This document shows, in pieces, positions 22,659-30,466 of a DNA stretch of 64,000 nucleotides. Origin of the DNA: DASSUW01 sp036257565 (lineage in GTDB: Bacteria; Actinomycetota; Thermoleophilia; Solirubrobacterales; Solirubrobacteraceae); the NCBI GenBank assembly GCA_036257565.1, contig DATAFH010000035.1, forward strand, positions 27,607-91,606, given 5' to 3'. The notes under the pieces are model-generated. The model searched no databases and was not told where the DNA came from. It was given only the letters and a program-made list of their open reading frames with translations. The translations under genes and the position numbers were made by a program. Position 1 is the first letter of the stretch, and each line of letters starts with the position of its first letter.

Positions 22659-22690
22659 TGGGCGCATCCTCCGGTTCGACGCCGCCGATG

Positions 22691-23632
22691 CTACTCCGCG
22701 AACGGCAGGGCGACTACCACGGCCGGCGCGCCATCCTCGCCCACGGCGACGGTCGCGCCCGGCTCCGCCTCCCGCCGCACCAGCGCGAGCGCGATCGGCC
22801 CGTGCACGGGGGAGACGACCACGCTGGCGAGCTTTCCCACGGCCTTCTCGCCGAGCCGCAGCGCGTCGCCGGGCGCCGCGTCGGCGGAGAGCCGGAGCCC
22901 GCGCAGATGACGGTTCGGCTTGCCGCGGTAGTGGAGCCGGGCGACGGTCTCCTGGCCGACGTAGCAGCCCTTGGTGAACGAGACCGCGCGCTCGTTGAGG
23001 CCGGCCTCCTGGGGGATCACGCCGTTGTCGAGGTCCAGGCCGTAGCGCGGGCGCCCGGACTCGACGCGCACGATCTCCGCCACGTCCTCGGACACCGTGG
23101 GAACGGCGAGCGCCTCGCGCACCATGTCCGTGTCGGCCGCCTGCGTGAACACGTCGACCCCTAGATCGGTGGCGACCACGACGACCGGGCGCCCGCCGAT
23201 CGTCGCCCGCACGTTGTCGTGCTCGGCAGCGCCCGGATCCACGCCGGCGACCCGCCGCGCGTCCGGACCGATCAGCGAGAGCAGCGCCATCTCCAGCGTG
23301 CGCTTGTGCAGCTCGACGTCGCTCCCGAGCTTGTAGCGCCGGATCATGTTGAACAGCTCCTGCAGCGCGGAGCGCTCGGTGTCGAGCAGCAGCTCGTCGC
23401 CGAGGTCGAGCACCCGCAGGTCCCCGAGCATCTTGCCCTTGTGCGTGAGGAAGGCGGCGTAGCAGCCGCGCCCTGCCTGCAGCCCCTCGACGTCGTTCGT
23501 CACCTGCCCCTGCAGGAACGTCTTCGCGTCCGGCCCCGTCAGCGCGAGCTTGCCCCGCCCGGAGCGGTCCACGACCCCACAGCCCTCGGTGAGGGCGCGG
23601 TAGCCCGAGAGCACGGTGTCGGTGGCGGCCAT
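22691..23632 (-). CDS. ygfZ: YgfZ/GcvT-type folate-binding protein
   Basis: A 313-residue member of the YgfZ family. FTKGCYVGQETVARLHYRG carries the KGCYxGQE signature with its Cys, and HRGKLAL/LQGQVTND lies near the N-terminus. YgfZ assists repair or assembly of iron-sulfur enzymes and binds tetrahydrofolate. [4Fe-4S] enzymes in this window (KorB, CysH, FbiC) are the kind of client it could serve. ATG 23632 comes 4 nt after the stop of the small upstream gene, so the two are probably cotranscribed. Confidence 0.85.
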   Translation of the reverse strand: MAATDTVLSGYRALTEGCGVVDRSGRGKLALTGPDAKTFLQGQVTNDVEGLQAGRGCYAAFLTHKGKMLGDLRVLDLGDELLLDTERSALQELFNMIRRYKLGSDVELHKRTLEMALLSLIGPDARRVAGVDPGAAEHDNVRATIGGRPVVVVATDLGVDVFTQAADTDMVREALAVPTVSEDVAEIVRVESGRPRYGLDLDNGVIPQEAGLNERAVSFTKGCYVGQETVARLHYRGKPNRHLRGLRLSADAAPGDALRLGEKAVGKLASVVVSPVHGPIALALVRREAEPGATVAVGEDGAPAVVVALPFAE

Positions 23633-23636
23633 CTCT

Positions 23637-23867
23637 CTAGCGAGGATAGGACTCCGGGTCATCGCGCACGCGGGCGAGGCGGCGCTCGACCTCGCGCTGG
23701 AGCTCGTCGAGCACCCGCTCGCGCGAGACGCCGGCCGCGAGGGCCGAGCGGACGACGTCGGCCTCCTCGGCGCCGTCGAGCTGCTCGAGCAGTTGCAGCA
23801 GGCCGTCGAGGCTGTGCCCGCGGGCGGGCGCGAGGGGATCGTCGGGGTCCACGGGGAAGGGCGCCAT
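23637..23867 (-). CDS. Hypothetical 76-residue acidic protein
   Basis: A small helical protein (GLLQLLEQLDGAEEADVVRSAL, RVLDELQREVERRLARV) of no recognised family. The ATG at 23867 has GAAGG 4-5 nt upstream. A second ATG at 23888 is possible but would share bases with the ATG of the divergent gene (23887). It is the first gene of the ygfZ-usp unit. Confidence 0.55.
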   Translation of the reverse strand: MAPFPVDPDDPLAPARGHSLDGLLQLLEQLDGAEEADVVRSALAAGVSRERVLDELQREVERRLARVRDDPESYPR

Positions 23868-23886
23868 GTAGCCTTCGAGCCGAATC

Positions 23887-24246
23887 ATGCCGCTCGCCGA
23901 CACCTTCCAGGAGATGGTCGACTCGCTTCCGTCCGACTGGACGGATCTGGAGCTCGACCTGCGGATCGACGAGGACCGCTACATCGACGCGGCGGTCCTG
24001 CTCGTGACGTGCAACGCGCAGCCGTACTCGCACCACGACTGGCACTTCCGGCTGCTGGTCGCCCACCACTTCGGGCACGCGGCCGCCGCCGAGGCCACCC
24101 ACGGCGCCCTCGGCCTGCTCGACACGGCGGGGATCGAGGGCGAGCTCGCTCTGCGCGAGGTGCGCAGCGGCCGCGTCGAGACGATCCAGGACTGGGGCCG
24201 CCCGGAGTCGTTCCGGCGCGAGTTCCGCCGCCTCCGCGCGCAGTAG
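23887..24246 (+). CDS. Conserved hypothetical protein
   Basis: A 119-residue protein with LELDLRIDEDRYIDAAVLLVT, SHHDWHFRLLVAHHFGHA and ETIQDWGRPESFR. The His-rich middle (HHDWHF, AHHFGH) could bind metal, but I know no family with this motif. It begins at a CATG palindrome shared with the alternative start of the divergent gene and is followed 2 nt later by the next gene, so both are likely one transcript. Confidence 0.65.
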   Translation: MPLADTFQEMVDSLPSDWTDLELDLRIDEDRYIDAAVLLVTCNAQPYSHHDWHFRLLVAHHFGHAAAAEATHGALGLLDTAGIEGELALREVRSGRVETIQDWGRPESFRREFRRLRAQ

Positions 24247-24248
24247 CC

Positions 24249-24596
24249 ATGGTCCGGGTCGTCGCGGTCTTCGACGACCTCCTGCTCGGTTCGAACGTGC
24301 TGGGGATGCTGCGGGCGGCCGGCCATGAGGCCACGCTCAGCGGCGGCGCGGAGGTGCACCCTGGCGGGGCGGCCGTGCTGGTCGTCGACCTGGCGGCGAG
24401 CAGCTTCGACGGCGTCGCGCTCGTCGAGGCGCTGCGCGCCGCCGGCGAGCTGGAGCAGACCCGCACGCTCGGTGTCTACTCGCACGTCGACGTCGAGACC
24501 CGGCGCCGCGCCGAGGCCGCGGGCTTCGATCTCATCGTGCCCCGGTCCCGTATGGCCCGAGAGGGCGCCGCGCTCGTCGAGCGGCTTGCGGCCTGA
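24249..24596 (+). CDS. Receiver-like domain protein without phosphoacceptor
   Basis: A 115-residue protein with the alternating pattern of a response-regulator receiver: MVRVVAVFDDLLLGSNVLGMLRAAG, VLVVDLAASSFDGVALVEAL, and YSHVDVETRRRAEAAGFD. The position of the phosphorylated Asp reads VVDLAAS and a conserved Lys is not seen, so phosphorylation is doubtful. It may be an atypical receiver that works by protein contacts. It is tightly linked to the upstream hypothetical gene and lies 45 bp before korA. Confidence 0.6.
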   Translation: MVRVVAVFDDLLLGSNVLGMLRAAGHEATLSGGAEVHPGGAAVLVVDLAASSFDGVALVEALRAAGELEQTRTLGVYSHVDVETRRRAEAAGFDLIVPRSRMAREGAALVERLAA

Positions 24597-24641
24597 CGCA
24601 AGGTTTGTCCGTCCTTTCGTGGTGAGAGACTGCGAACGAGG

Positions 24642-26471
24642 ATGGGCGTGCAAGTCAAGGAGCGGCGCCGGGTCATCGTCCGCTTCGCCGGGGACTCGGG
24701 AGACGGCATGCAGCTGGCCGGCAGCCGCTTCATGGAGGCCACGGCCGAGCACGGGAACGACTTCGCGACGCTCCCGAGCTTCCCCGCCGAGATCCGCGCA
24801 CCGGCCGGGACGCTCGCCGGCGTGTCCGCGTACCAGATCCACTTCGCGGCGCAGGACATCCTCACCCCGGGTGACGAGCCGGACGTGCTCGTGGCCATGA
24901 ACCCGGCGGCCCTGCGCAGCGAGATCGGGTCGCTGGCGCCGCGCGGCACGCTGATCGCCAACGAGGATGCGTTCAGCATCCGCAACCTGCAGAAGGCCGG
25001 TTACGACGCAAACCCGCTCGAGGACGGCTCGCTCGCCGGCTTCCACGTCATCCGCATCCCGATGACCTCGCTCACCGCCGGGGCGACCGAGGGCATCGAG
25101 AGCGTCTCGACGCGTGACGCCGGACGGGCCAAGAACCTGTTCGCGCTCGGCGTCATCTCCTGGCTGTACGACCGGCCCACGGAGCCGACCGAGCGCTGGA
25201 TCCGCCAGAAGTTCGTCAACAAGCCGGGCCCGCTGGAGGCCAACCTCGCCGCCTTCCGGGCGGGCTGGAACTTCGGCGAGACGTCCGAGCTCGTGGACGT
25301 GCAGTACCGCGTCGACCCCGCGACCGACGTTCCCGCGGGAACGTACCGGAACGTCAACGGCACGACCGCGACGGCGCTCGGCCTGATCGCGGCGAGCGTG
25401 CGCTCGGGCCTGCCGCTCGTGCTAGCGAGCTACCCGATCACGCCTGCCTCGGAGCTGCTCCACGAGCTCGCGCGCCACCAGGACGTCGGCGTGCGCACGA
25501 TCCAGGCCGAGGACGAGATCGCGGCGGCCGGGATGGCGCTCGGCGCCGCATTCGGCGGCGCGCTCGGAGTCACGGCCACGAGCGGCCCGGGCATGGACCT
25601 CAAGATGGAGACGATCGGGCTGGCCGTCGCGCTCGAGCTGCCGCTCGTGGTGATCGACGTCCAGCGCGCCGGCCCCTCGACCGGGATGCCGACCAAGACC
25701 GAGCAGTCCGACCTGCTGATGGCCATCCACGGCCGCCATGGCGAGTCGCCCCTGCCGGTGATCGCCGCCTCGACGCCGGGCCAGTGCTTCGACGCCGCCT
25801 ACGAGGCGGCGCGGATCGCCGTCGCGTACCGCACGCCGGTGATCCTGCTGTCCGACCTGTTCCTCGCCAACTCGAGCGAGCCGTGGCGCATCCCGGCCGC
25901 CGCCGACCTGCCGCCGATCGACCCCGCGTTCGCGGATCCCGACGAGCCGTTCTCCCCCTACGCGCGCGACGAGAAGGGCGCACGCCCGTGGGCGATCCCC
26001 GGCACGTCGGGCCTCACCCACCGCATCGGCGGGCTCGAGAAGGAGGACGTGGCCGGCGACATCTCCTACGAGGGCGCGAACCACGCGCGGATGACCCGCA
26101 TCCGCGCCGCCAAGGTGGCCGGGATGGCCGCCGACCTGCCGCCGCTCGAGGTCGACGCCGATCCCGACGCCGAGCTGCTCGTGCTCGGCTGGGGCTCGAG
26201 CCGGGGCGCGATCCGCGCCGCCGCCCGCCGCGTGCGCGCCCGCGGCCTGCCGGTCGGCGTCGCGCACCTGCACCACCTGCAGCCGCTGCCGTACGACCTG
26301 GAGGATCTGCTGCACGGCTTCGAGCGCGTGTTCGTCCCGGAGATGAACAGCGGGCAGCTCGCCAGCCTCCTGCGGGCGCGATTCCTGGTCGACGTCGAGA
26401 GCTACGGCAAGGTCGAGGGCCGCCCGCTGTTCGCCGCCGAGCTCGAGCGCGAGCTCGAGGAGCGCCTGTGA
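24642..26471 (+). CDS. korA: 2-oxoacid:ferredoxin oxidoreductase subunit alpha
   Basis: A 609-residue fusion of the gamma and alpha domains, as in actinobacterial KorA. The gamma domain (about 10-190) begins VRFAGDSGDGMQLAG. The alpha domain begins near 215 with LASYPITPASELLHELA, GVRTIQAEDEIAAAGMALGA and ATSGPGMDLKMET. With KorB it oxidatively decarboxylates a 2-oxoacid, probably 2-oxoglutarate, to the acyl-CoA and reduces ferredoxin. ATG 24642 has an AGG just upstream; a short basic lead (KERRR) precedes the first strand. The stop overlaps korB by 4 nt. Confidence 0.92.
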   Translation: MGVQVKERRRVIVRFAGDSGDGMQLAGSRFMEATAEHGNDFATLPSFPAEIRAPAGTLAGVSAYQIHFAAQDILTPGDEPDVLVAMNPAALRSEIGSLAPRGTLIANEDAFSIRNLQKAGYDANPLEDGSLAGFHVIRIPMTSLTAGATEGIESVSTRDAGRAKNLFALGVISWLYDRPTEPTERWIRQKFVNKPGPLEANLAAFRAGWNFGETSELVDVQYRVDPATDVPAGTYRNVNGTTATALGLIAASVRSGLPLVLASYPITPASELLHELARHQDVGVRTIQAEDEIAAAGMALGAAFGGALGVTATSGPGMDLKMETIGLAVALELPLVVIDVQRAGPSTGMPTKTEQSDLLMAIHGRHGESPLPVIAASTPGQCFDAAYEAARIAVAYRTPVILLSDLFLANSSEPWRIPAAADLPPIDPAFADPDEPFSPYARDEKGARPWAIPGTSGLTHRIGGLEKEDVAGDISYEGANHARMTRIRAAKVAGMAADLPPLEVDADPDAELLVLGWGSSRGAIRAAARRVRARGLPVGVAHLHHLQPLPYDLEDLLHGFERVFVPEMNSGQLASLLRARFLVDVESYGKVEGRPLFAAELERELEERL

Positions 26472-27466
26472 CGGCCCTGACCAAGGCGGACTTCTCGTCC
26501 GACCAGGAGACCCGCTGGTGCCCGGGCTGCGGCGACTATGCGGTGCTCGCCGCCGTGCAGGGCCTGATGCCGGAGCTGGGGATCCCGCCGCACCGCGTCG
26601 TATTCATGTCCGGCATCGGCTGCGCGGGCCGCTTCTCGTACTACATGGACACCTACGGGATGCACGGCATCCACGGGCGCGCCCCGGCGCTCGCCACGGG
26701 CCTGGCCGCCGCTCGCGACGACCTGTCGATCTGGGTCATCACCGGCGACGGCGACGCGCTCTCGATCGGCGGCAACCACCTCATCCACGCGCTGCGCCGG
26801 AACGTGCCGCTCAAGATGCTGATGTTCAACAAGCAGATCTACGGGCTCACCAAGGGCCAGGCGTCGCCGACGTCGGAGCTCGGCAAGGTCACCAAGTCGA
26901 CGCCGTTCGGCGCCCACGACGAGCCGTTCAACCCGCTGGCGCTCGCGCTCGGCGCGGGGGCCACGTTCGCGGCGCGGACGATCGACCGCGACAAGCGCCA
27001 CATGACCGCCGTGCTGCGCGCCGCCGCCGAGCATCGGGGCACCGCGTTCGTCGAGATCTACCAGAACTGCCCCGTGTTCAACGACGGCGCGTTCGCGCCG
27101 TTGACCGACAAGGATCAGGCCGCCTTCAACCGCATCACGCTCGAGCAGGGCGAGTCGATCCGCTTCGGTCCCGACGGCGAGCACGGCGTGGTCCGCACGG
27201 CCGACGGCCGGCTCGCCGTCGCGGGCGGCGATGACTCCGCGGTCGTGGTCCACGACGCCCACCGCGACGACCCGGCGCAGGCCTTCGCGCTCGCCCGCCT
27301 GGCCGACAGTCCGAGCGACCCGACGCCGATCGGCGTCTTCCGCGCCGTCGAGCGGCCGGTCGGGATGACGGAGGAGGGCAGCAAGCTCGCCGCGGCAAGG
27401 CGCCAGATGGCACCGGACGCGCTCGACGCGCTGCTCGCCGGCGGCGACACCTGGACCGTCGCCTAG
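26468..27466 (+). CDS. korB: 2-oxoacid:ferredoxin oxidoreductase subunit beta
   Basis: A 332-residue TPP- and [4Fe-4S]-binding subunit. RWCPGCGDYAVL and SGIGCAGRF supply cluster Cys, and GDGDALSIGGNHLIHALRRNV carries the GDG of the TPP-binding motif. AQASPTSELGKVTKS lies in the KorB-specific segment. GTG 26468 overlaps the korA stop (GTGA), so translation is coupled. No ferredoxin gene is adjacent. The C-terminal tail runs past the usual end but stays GC3-rich and ends at a weak hairpin. Confidence 0.92.
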   Translation: MTALTKADFSSDQETRWCPGCGDYAVLAAVQGLMPELGIPPHRVVFMSGIGCAGRFSYYMDTYGMHGIHGRAPALATGLAAARDDLSIWVITGDGDALSIGGNHLIHALRRNVPLKMLMFNKQIYGLTKGQASPTSELGKVTKSTPFGAHDEPFNPLALALGAGATFAARTIDRDKRHMTAVLRAAAEHRGTAFVEIYQNCPVFNDGAFAPLTDKDQAAFNRITLEQGESIRFGPDGEHGVVRTADGRLAVAGGDDSAVVVHDAHRDDPAQAFALARLADSPSDPTPIGVFRAVERPVGMTEEGSKLAAARRQMAPDALDALLAGGDTWTVA

Positions 27467-27474
27467 CTCTTTTT
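27443..27474 (+). terminator. Weak terminator candidate after korB
   Basis: GGCGAC and GTCGCC (27443-27448, 27458-27463) form a 6-bp stem over a 9-nt loop that overlaps the stop codon. CTCTTTTT follows 4 nt after the stem. The stem is short and the T-run is offset, so efficiency is doubtful. Confidence 0.3.
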
Positions 27475-27768
27475 GAATCCATCCAAGAAGGCTGCAGCGC
27501 TAAGGGCCGAAACAGTGAGGGAGTCGCCGCCCTTGGGGCTGACGTACTCGCGGGACCTGCGACCTCAGTCCAGCCACCGCGACCCTCTGCGAACCTTGTC
27601 GAGCAGTACGGAGCATCCAGGCGGATACTCGGGAAGTGCGACAGGTGACGGCGACGGTCACGGAGAACTCGCTCGTCGGACGCGCGCGTGACCAACTATC
27701 GGCTGGATGGACCTGCCCACTCTGCGATCGGCGGCCGCCTGGCGCTGCGCGTCCCGACACGCGGGCGT
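27467..27768. other. Non-coding stretch with no recognisable feature
   Basis: About 300 bases between korB and the HAD remnant. Frames on both strands are short and lack the G/C third-position bias of the neighbours, and I recognise no gene, RNA or repeat in it. Together with the two remnants next to it, it looks like a decayed insertion scar. Confidence 0.5.
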
Positions 27769-28022
27769 CTATGCGGCGAAACGGTAGTCCTGTCGGCTCG
27801 GATGCTGACCACCGTCCACGCGTTCGCGTCCGCGCGCTCCGGCGCCTGCTCGGCACCGCTGGTGTAGTCGAACTCGCGGTCGGCGTCGTCGTGGAGGAGG
27901 AGTAGAGAGAGGCACGGCTTGTCCTCATGACGGGTGAACTCGAGCATCGGGATCTCGCCGTTGGACTTGCCGGCGGCGAGCAGCGGCCGACGGCCGACGC
28001 GACTCCAGATGCGGATCGGCTC
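27769..28022 (-). pseudogene. C-terminal remnant of a HAD-family phosphatase
   Basis: In one frame this stretch reads GRRPLLAAGKSNGEIPML, then LLLLHDDADREFDYTSGAE and NAWTVVSIRADRTTV, the C-terminal third of HAD hydrolases with the HDDADREFDY and GWTVVS patterns. A 1-base deletion near the end removes the normal finish; corrected, it ends TVFAA and TAG at 27769. The N-terminal half, including the catalytic Asp motif, is absent. It is fused in frame to an IS481 transposase start. Confidence 0.65.
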
Positions 28023-28255
28023 GCGGTAGCGAGACACCCACTTCCCACAGATCTGAGAACTGGTTTCAGCGGCTGCCGCGGCCGCCTTGATCGACCAGCC
28101 CTGCTCGAGCATCCGCAACACCATCCGACGCCGCTGCGTCAATGACAGCGCCGCGTTAGCGTGCAACTTCATCCGGTGTCCTCCTTGGGACTGATGGCCT
28201 CGACAACCACCAGCCTCCAGGGAGGCCCGGATGAACAACCCCCTCAGGAACTACA
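28023..28255 (-). mobile_element. 5' remnant of an IS481-family insertion sequence
   Basis: From ATG 28172 the frame opens MKLHANAALSLTQRRRMV and QGWSIKAAAAAAETSS, the DNA-binding start of IS481-family transposases. Similarity stops after about 50 codons (28023), with no DDE catalytic domain. Upstream to 28255 the sequence would be the IS end. It finishes TGTAGTTCCTGAGG on the minus strand and abuts GCTAGT, matching the NCTAGN target preference known for IS481. The opposite end and its inverted repeat are gone, so the element is dead. Confidence 0.65.
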
Positions 28256-28256
28256 A

Positions 28257-29453
28257 CTAGCCGGCGAGGTCCGCGATTGCCGCCTCGGCCGCCCGTGCGG
28301 ACGTGCGCAGCACGCGAAGGTCGACGTTGCGCCGCGTGTCGCAGCGCTCGTGGTAGCAGTCGTCGAGGCCGGTGAAGATGCCGCCGACGGGGATGTCTGC
28401 CCGCTCGAACGACGCGTGGTCGGAGTTGCCGCCCAGCCGGACCTCGCCGGTCCCGCGGGGGAGGTGTCGCCGCAGCGCGGCCTCGATCCGCGGCGCGTCG
28501 TCGTAGACCTCGGGCGACGCGCCCGGCGTTCCCACCATGTCGAGGTTCACGTAGGCGGCGATCCGGCGCCGCTGGCCCGCGTCGAGGCCTGCCACGTAGC
28601 GACGCGAGCCGACGAGGCCGATCTCCTCCGCGCCCCAGAAGCCGAACCGCAGCGGGAGCCCGCGGCCGGCGAGCCGCTCGGCGGCGCGCAGGAGGGCGGC
28701 CACGCCGCTCCCGTTGTCGTTCAGCCCCGGCCCGGCCGGGACGGAGTCCAGGTGAGCGCCCGCCATCACCACCCGGCCGGCGGGGCCGATCTCGCCGACG
28801 ACGTTCGACGTCTCGCGCGTCTCGGAGACCGCCCGCACCGCGACCCGCGCGCGGCCGCCGGAGAGCTCGCCGGTCGCCGCGACCGGGATCCGCACGCCGG
28901 GCCGCTGCAGCGAGCCCCGCACGGGCTCCGCCGCGGTGATGAGCGCGGCGGCGGCACCGGCCCGCTGGGCGTTGAGCCCCTTGACGCGGAAGAAGCACGT
29001 CCCGCGCCGTATGACCGCGATCTCGCCTGCGCGCAGGCCGGCGAAGTCGCCCGCCGAGCAGCCCAGCCCGGCGGGGCGTAGGCGGCCGGTCGCGGTGCCG
29101 CCGGACGAGAACTGCAGCGCCCTCGCCTCCACTCGGCGCCCGTCGACCGTCACACGGGGCGGCGCGCTCTCGCGGTAGAAGGGCACGTCGAACCGCTGCC
29201 GGGCGACCCGGTAACCGGCCGCGCGTAGCTGCGCCTCGATGTAGGCGGCGGTCGCGGCGTCGCCGGGCGAGCCCGCGGCGCGCGTTCCGCCGTTGTCGTC
29301 GGCGATCCGCTGCAACGCGGCGAGGTGCTCGTCGAGGTCCCGCGGGCGCTCTGCCGCCGGCGGCGTGGGCGCCGGCTCGTCGTCGTCGCCGCGGCTCGCG
29401 ACCAGGACCGCCACGGCGATGGCGACGACGCCGGCGATCCAGATGAGCCTCAC
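28257..29453 (-). CDS. M28-family metallopeptidase with PA domain
   Basis: A 398-residue protein with an N-terminal hydrophobic signal or anchor (RLIWIAGVVAIAVAVLVASRG), then a protease-associated domain (FFRVKGLNAQRAGAAAALI) and an M28 zinc aminopeptidase domain. Metal ligands and catalytic residues are visible: GAHLDSV (His, Asp), LNDNGSG (bridging Asp) and WGAEEIG (catalytic Glu plus ligand Glu). It probably trims peptides outside the membrane. The GTG start (29453) overlaps the stop of the binding-protein gene by 4 nt (GTGA), so the two form an operon. Confidence 0.87.
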   Translation of the reverse strand: MRLIWIAGVVAIAVAVLVASRGDDDEPAPTPPAAERPRDLDEHLAALQRIADDNGGTRAAGSPGDAATAAYIEAQLRAAGYRVARQRFDVPFYRESAPPRVTVDGRRVEARALQFSSGGTATGRLRPAGLGCSAGDFAGLRAGEIAVIRRGTCFFRVKGLNAQRAGAAAALITAAEPVRGSLQRPGVRIPVAATGELSGGRARVAVRAVSETRETSNVVGEIGPAGRVVMAGAHLDSVPAGPGLNDNGSGVAALLRAAERLAGRGLPLRFGFWGAEEIGLVGSRRYVAGLDAGQRRRIAAYVNLDMVGTPGASPEVYDDAPRIEAALRRHLPRGTGEVRLGGNSDHASFERADIPVGGIFTGLDDCYHERCDTRRNVDLRVLRTSARAAEAAIADLAG

Positions 29454-30430
29454 GGGTTCGAGACGGGGCCGACGAGCGTGAGGTCGAACGCACGCCGGAT
29501 GTCGGGCGGCTCGTCGAGGATGCCGAACTCGGCGTCCCAAGCCGCCCATCGGCGCAGGACGGCCTCGCGCAGCTCGCCGTAGCCGCGGGCACCGGCCGTG
29601 AACGCGGGGGCCACCGCGTCGAACTGCGCCTGCGCGGCCTGACGGTCGAGCCCCGGCTCGGCGTCGAGCAGCGCGGTCACGCCGCTCTCCGGGTCGTTCT
29701 GCGCGGCGACGTAGCCGCGCTGGAGCGCGCGGATCGTGGCCGCGATCACCGGGCGGCGCTCCTCCAGCGTGGAGCGCGTGACGCACAGCACGAGCTCCGG
29801 GTAGGGCGGAGCGCCGTAGTCGTCGACGCGGAACTCGTTCGTCCCTCGCCGCCGCTCCTTCAGCGCCACGCCCTCGACGTTCCAGAACGCCGTCGCGCCC
29901 GCCACGCGGTCGGCGAGCAGCGTCTTGACCGCCTCGAAGCCGATCGTCGTCGTACGCACGGCGTCGGGGTCGCCACCGTCGCCCTCGACGACCGACCGCA
30001 GCACGGCGACGTCTGACGGGAGCCCCGTGACGCCCGCCCGGCGGCCTTCGAGGTCCCGCGGGCGGCGCACGTCGGGCACGGCGAGCACCGCGGCCAGCGG
30101 ACGCTGGACGACCGCCATCACTCCGAGGATGTCCGCGCCCTCCTGGCGGGCCAGGCCTAGGTCGTGGATGTCGAGGATCGCCATGTCGGCGCGTCCGCCC
30201 TGCAGCTGGCGCAACGCGTCGGTGGAGGCGCCCGGGGCGCGCACGTCGAGCTCGACGCCCTCGGCGCGGTCGTACTCGCGCGCGAGCGCGAGGTAGATGC
30301 CCGTGTGCACGCCGTTCGGCGTGAAGTCGAGCAGCAGCGACGCCTCCTGGTTCGGGCGATCGACGTCGGTGGTCCCGCCGCAGCCGGCGAGGGCCAGCAC
30401 CGCGATACAGAGCATCAGGCGGCGGAGCAC
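29450..30430 (-). CDS. NMT1/THI5-like ABC transporter substrate-binding lipoprotein
   Basis: A 326-residue solute-binding protein with lipobox ALAGC near the start. LLDFTPNGVHTGIYLALAREY and the following strand are the signature of NMT1/ThiY-type proteins that bind thiamine-pyrimidine precursors or related small molecules. No permease or ATPase gene is next to it, so the transporter partner must be elsewhere or missing. It is divergent from fbiC with a 36-bp gap. The start is GTG 30430. Confidence 0.82.
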   Translation of the reverse strand: MLRRLMLCIAVLALAGCGGTTDVDRPNQEASLLLDFTPNGVHTGIYLALAREYDRAEGVELDVRAPGASTDALRQLQGGRADMAILDIHDLGLARQEGADILGVMAVVQRPLAAVLAVPDVRRPRDLEGRRAGVTGLPSDVAVLRSVVEGDGGDPDAVRTTTIGFEAVKTLLADRVAGATAFWNVEGVALKERRRGTNEFRVDDYGAPPYPELVLCVTRSTLEERRPVIAATIRALQRGYVAAQNDPESGVTALLDAEPGLDRQAAQAQFDAVAPAFTAGARGYGELREAVLRRWAAWDAEFGILDEPPDIRRAFDLTLVGPVSNP

Positions 30431-30466
30431 CCGGCCAATGATGGCGGCACCGGTATCGTCCGCCCC

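Noticed and set aside
27462..27467. CCTAGC as the second target duplication of the IS481 remnant
   Set aside because: The flanking bases differ from ACTAGC on the other side, so it is not a matching duplication.
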